Source: Candidatus Rokubacteria bacterium GWA2_70_23 | Lineage (GTDB): Bacteria; Methylomirabilota; Methylomirabilia; Rokubacteriales; CSP1-6 | Direction of reading: 5' to 3' | DNA length: 34,897 nt | NCBI GenBank assembly: GCA_001788395.1 | Contig: MGBT01000143.1 | Coordinates: 3,667-38,563, forward strand | In this document: positions 33,491 through 34,897 of the stretch, in pieces | How the letters are laid out: every line of letters begins with the position of its first letter | How positions within the stretch are numbered: position 1 is the first letter of the stretch | Made by a program: the position numbers and the translations under genes | Notes under the pieces: generated by a model | Told to the model about the DNA's origin: nothing | Databases searched by the model: none | Seen by the model: the letters and a program-made list of their open reading frames with translations, nothing else

Positions 33491-34231
33491 GTGACCCCGA
33501 GCTTCTCCGTCGTCGTTCCTGCGCTCAACGAGGAAGCCAACCTCGCCCCGACGGTCGAGGCCATCCTGGGCGAGTTCGGCCGCGGGGGCGGCTTCCTCGA
33601 GGTGCTGGTCTTCGACGACGCTTCGACCGACGCCACGGGGCGAGTGGCCGAGGACCTCGCGCGCCGCGACGGGCGGGTGCGGGCCTTCCACAATCCCCGG
33701 CGCCTGAACATCGGCGGGATCTACAAGGCCGGCCTCAAGGAGGCGCGCGGGGAGCACTACCTCCTCATCCCCGGCGACAACGAGACGCGGGTGGACGAGA
33801 TCGTCCGCGGGGCGCAGCACGCCGCTCGTGCTGACCTCGTGGTCTTCTTCGTCACCAACGCGGTGGTGCGCGGCACCGCGCGGCGGCTGCTCTCGCGGTT
33901 GTACGTCTGGACGGTGAACGCGCTCTTCGACACGCGATTCCGCTACACGAACGGGACCAACATCTTCCGCACGGAGGTCCTCCGGCGGATCCCCATCACG
34001 ACCGACGGCTTCTCCTACCAGACCGAGGCGGTGGTCAAGGCCGCCCGCAGCGGGGTGGACTGGGTCCAGGTGGGCATCGAGATCCAGGCGCGCGAGCACG
34101 GCGTCTCCAAGGCGCTCTCCTGGAAGAACTTCACGTCGGTGGTGTCCGCCCTCTTCGGGCTCTGGCGGGAGGTGATGGTGCGCGAGCGGGGCCGGTACAG
34201 GCGCCGCGGGCGCCGGCTGGGGACGTTCTGA
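33491..34231 (+). CDS. family 2 glycosyltransferase (DPM1/ArnC-like)
   Basis: FSVVVPALNEEANLAPTVEAIL, VLVFDDASTDATGRVAEDLA, LLIPGDNETRVDEIV. Confidence 0.9.
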   Translation: MTPSFSVVVPALNEEANLAPTVEAILGEFGRGGGFLEVLVFDDASTDATGRVAEDLARRDGRVRAFHNPRRLNIGGIYKAGLKEARGEHYLLIPGDNETRVDEIVRGAQHAARADLVVFFVTNAVVRGTARRLLSRLYVWTVNALFDTRFRYTNGTNIFRTEVLRRIPITTDGFSYQTEAVVKAARSGVDWVQVGIEIQAREHGVSKALSWKNFTSVVSALFGLWREVMVRERGRYRRRGRRLGTF

Positions 34232-34246
34232 TGGTGCGCGGATGGT

Positions 34247-34275
34247 TTGAGGATGAGGCGCGCATTGTCTATCAT
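34247..34275 (+). promoter_or_regulatory. sigma70-like promoter TTGAGG-17-TATCAT
   Basis: ttgagg 34247-34252, 17-nt spacer, tatcat 34270-34275, 20 nt before ATG 34296. Confidence 0.5.
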
Positions 34276-34295
34276 GCGGGAGAGCCCATCGCGCC

Positions 34296-34897
34296 ATGAT
34301 CAATCTCCCCGAGAACCTCTGCGTGGCCCCGACCACGACGATCCGCCAGACCATCGAGGCCATCACCAAGAACAGCTGCCAGGTGGCCCTGGTGACGGAT
34401 CCCGACGGCCGCCTGCTCGGCATCGTGACCGACGGCGACATTCGCAAGGCGCTGCTGCGCGGCGCGGCGCTGGACAGCCCGGTGAGCGACAGCATGAACG
34501 CCTCGCCCATCGTGGGCCGTCCCGGCATGGGGTACGAGGAGGCGGTGGCGCTCATGCGCGCCCGGACCATCCGGCACCTGCCCATCATGGACGGCGGCGG
34601 CCGCCTCGTGGACGTGGTCTTCCTGGACGCCGCGCCCGCGCCCCGCCCGCTGCCCGCCTCGGCGGTCATCATGGCGGGGGGGCTCGGGACGCGGCTCCGG
34701 CCGCTCACCGAGGAGACGCCCAAGCCGCTCCTGCGCGTGGGCGGGCGCCCCCTCGTCGAGATCCTCATCGAGCGGCTGGAGCGCTCCGGCGTCCGTGAGG
34801 TGCTCATCGCCGTCCACCACAAGTCCGAGATGATCCGCGCCCAGCTCGGCGACGGCCGGCGCCTCGGGGTGCGGCTCGGTTACGTCGAGGAGCCCGA
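34296..34897 (+). CDS. ptmE: CBS-domain nucleotidyltransferase (PtmE-like), truncated by window end
   Basis: Translated by hand; open at the window end so absent from the ORF track: MINLPENLCVAPTTTIRQTIEAITKNSCQVALVTDPDGRLLGIVTDGDIRKALLRG...SAVIMAGGLGTRLRPLTEETPKPLLRVGGRPLVEILIERLERSGVREVLIAV... Confidence 0.88.
   Translation, partial: MINLPENLCVAPTTTIRQTIEAITKNSCQVALVTDPDGRLLGIVTDGDIRKALLRGAALDSPVSDSMNASPIVGRPGMGYEEAVALMRARTIRHLPIMDGGGRLVDVVFLDAAPAPRPLPASAVIMAGGLGTRLRPLTEETPKPLLRVGGRPLVEILIERLERSGVREVLIAVHHKSEMIRAQLGDGRRLGVRLGYVEEP

Noticed and set aside
1-34897. tRNA/rRNA genes
   Set aside because: No cloverleaf-like or rRNA-like conserved segment noticed on either strand; a covariance-model scan would be needed to exclude them formally.

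Overview
High-GC bacterial window that is almost entirely one surface-glycan locus centred on nonulosonic (sialic-like, probably legionaminic-type) acid synthesis. About 32 CDSs are supportable. Left end: two abutting gene remnants (IS91-type transposase C-terminal part, and a DppC/OppC-type permease tail), then a methyltransferase. From 1.8 to 16.6 kb: NeuC-like 2-epimerase, two GT-B-like orphan proteins, two CMP-nonulosonate cytidylyltransferases, a WbpG/HisH/HisF-type amidotransferase trio, a Gfo/Idh oxidoreductase, NeuB, a NeuD-like acyltransferase, a radical SAM protein, a Maf/DUF115 protein, a 71-aa orphan and a Wzx-like flippase. From 16.6 to 34.9 kb: a GT39-like membrane protein, an epimerase, a cytidylyltransferase-kinase fusion with GmhA-like isomerase, two more radical SAM proteins, a methyltransferase, a tandem pair of small membrane proteins with a winged-helix-like C-terminus, an SDR, two DegT aminotransferases, a TPP-dependent E1 alpha/beta pair, a YdjM-like membrane protein, a GT2, and a truncated CBS-nucleotidyltransferase (PtmE-like) that the ORF track misses. 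The least explained items are: a 43-aa two-repeat small ORF inserted between the second aminotransferase and E1-alpha with ATGA overlaps at both ends; the tandem membrane/winged-helix pair; a divergent intergenic repeat shared by the neuC and hisF leaders, with a long stem-loop in front of neuC; and repeated -10-like hexamers 5-8 nt before start codons. Functions are assigned by reading the sequences from memory; no searches were run.
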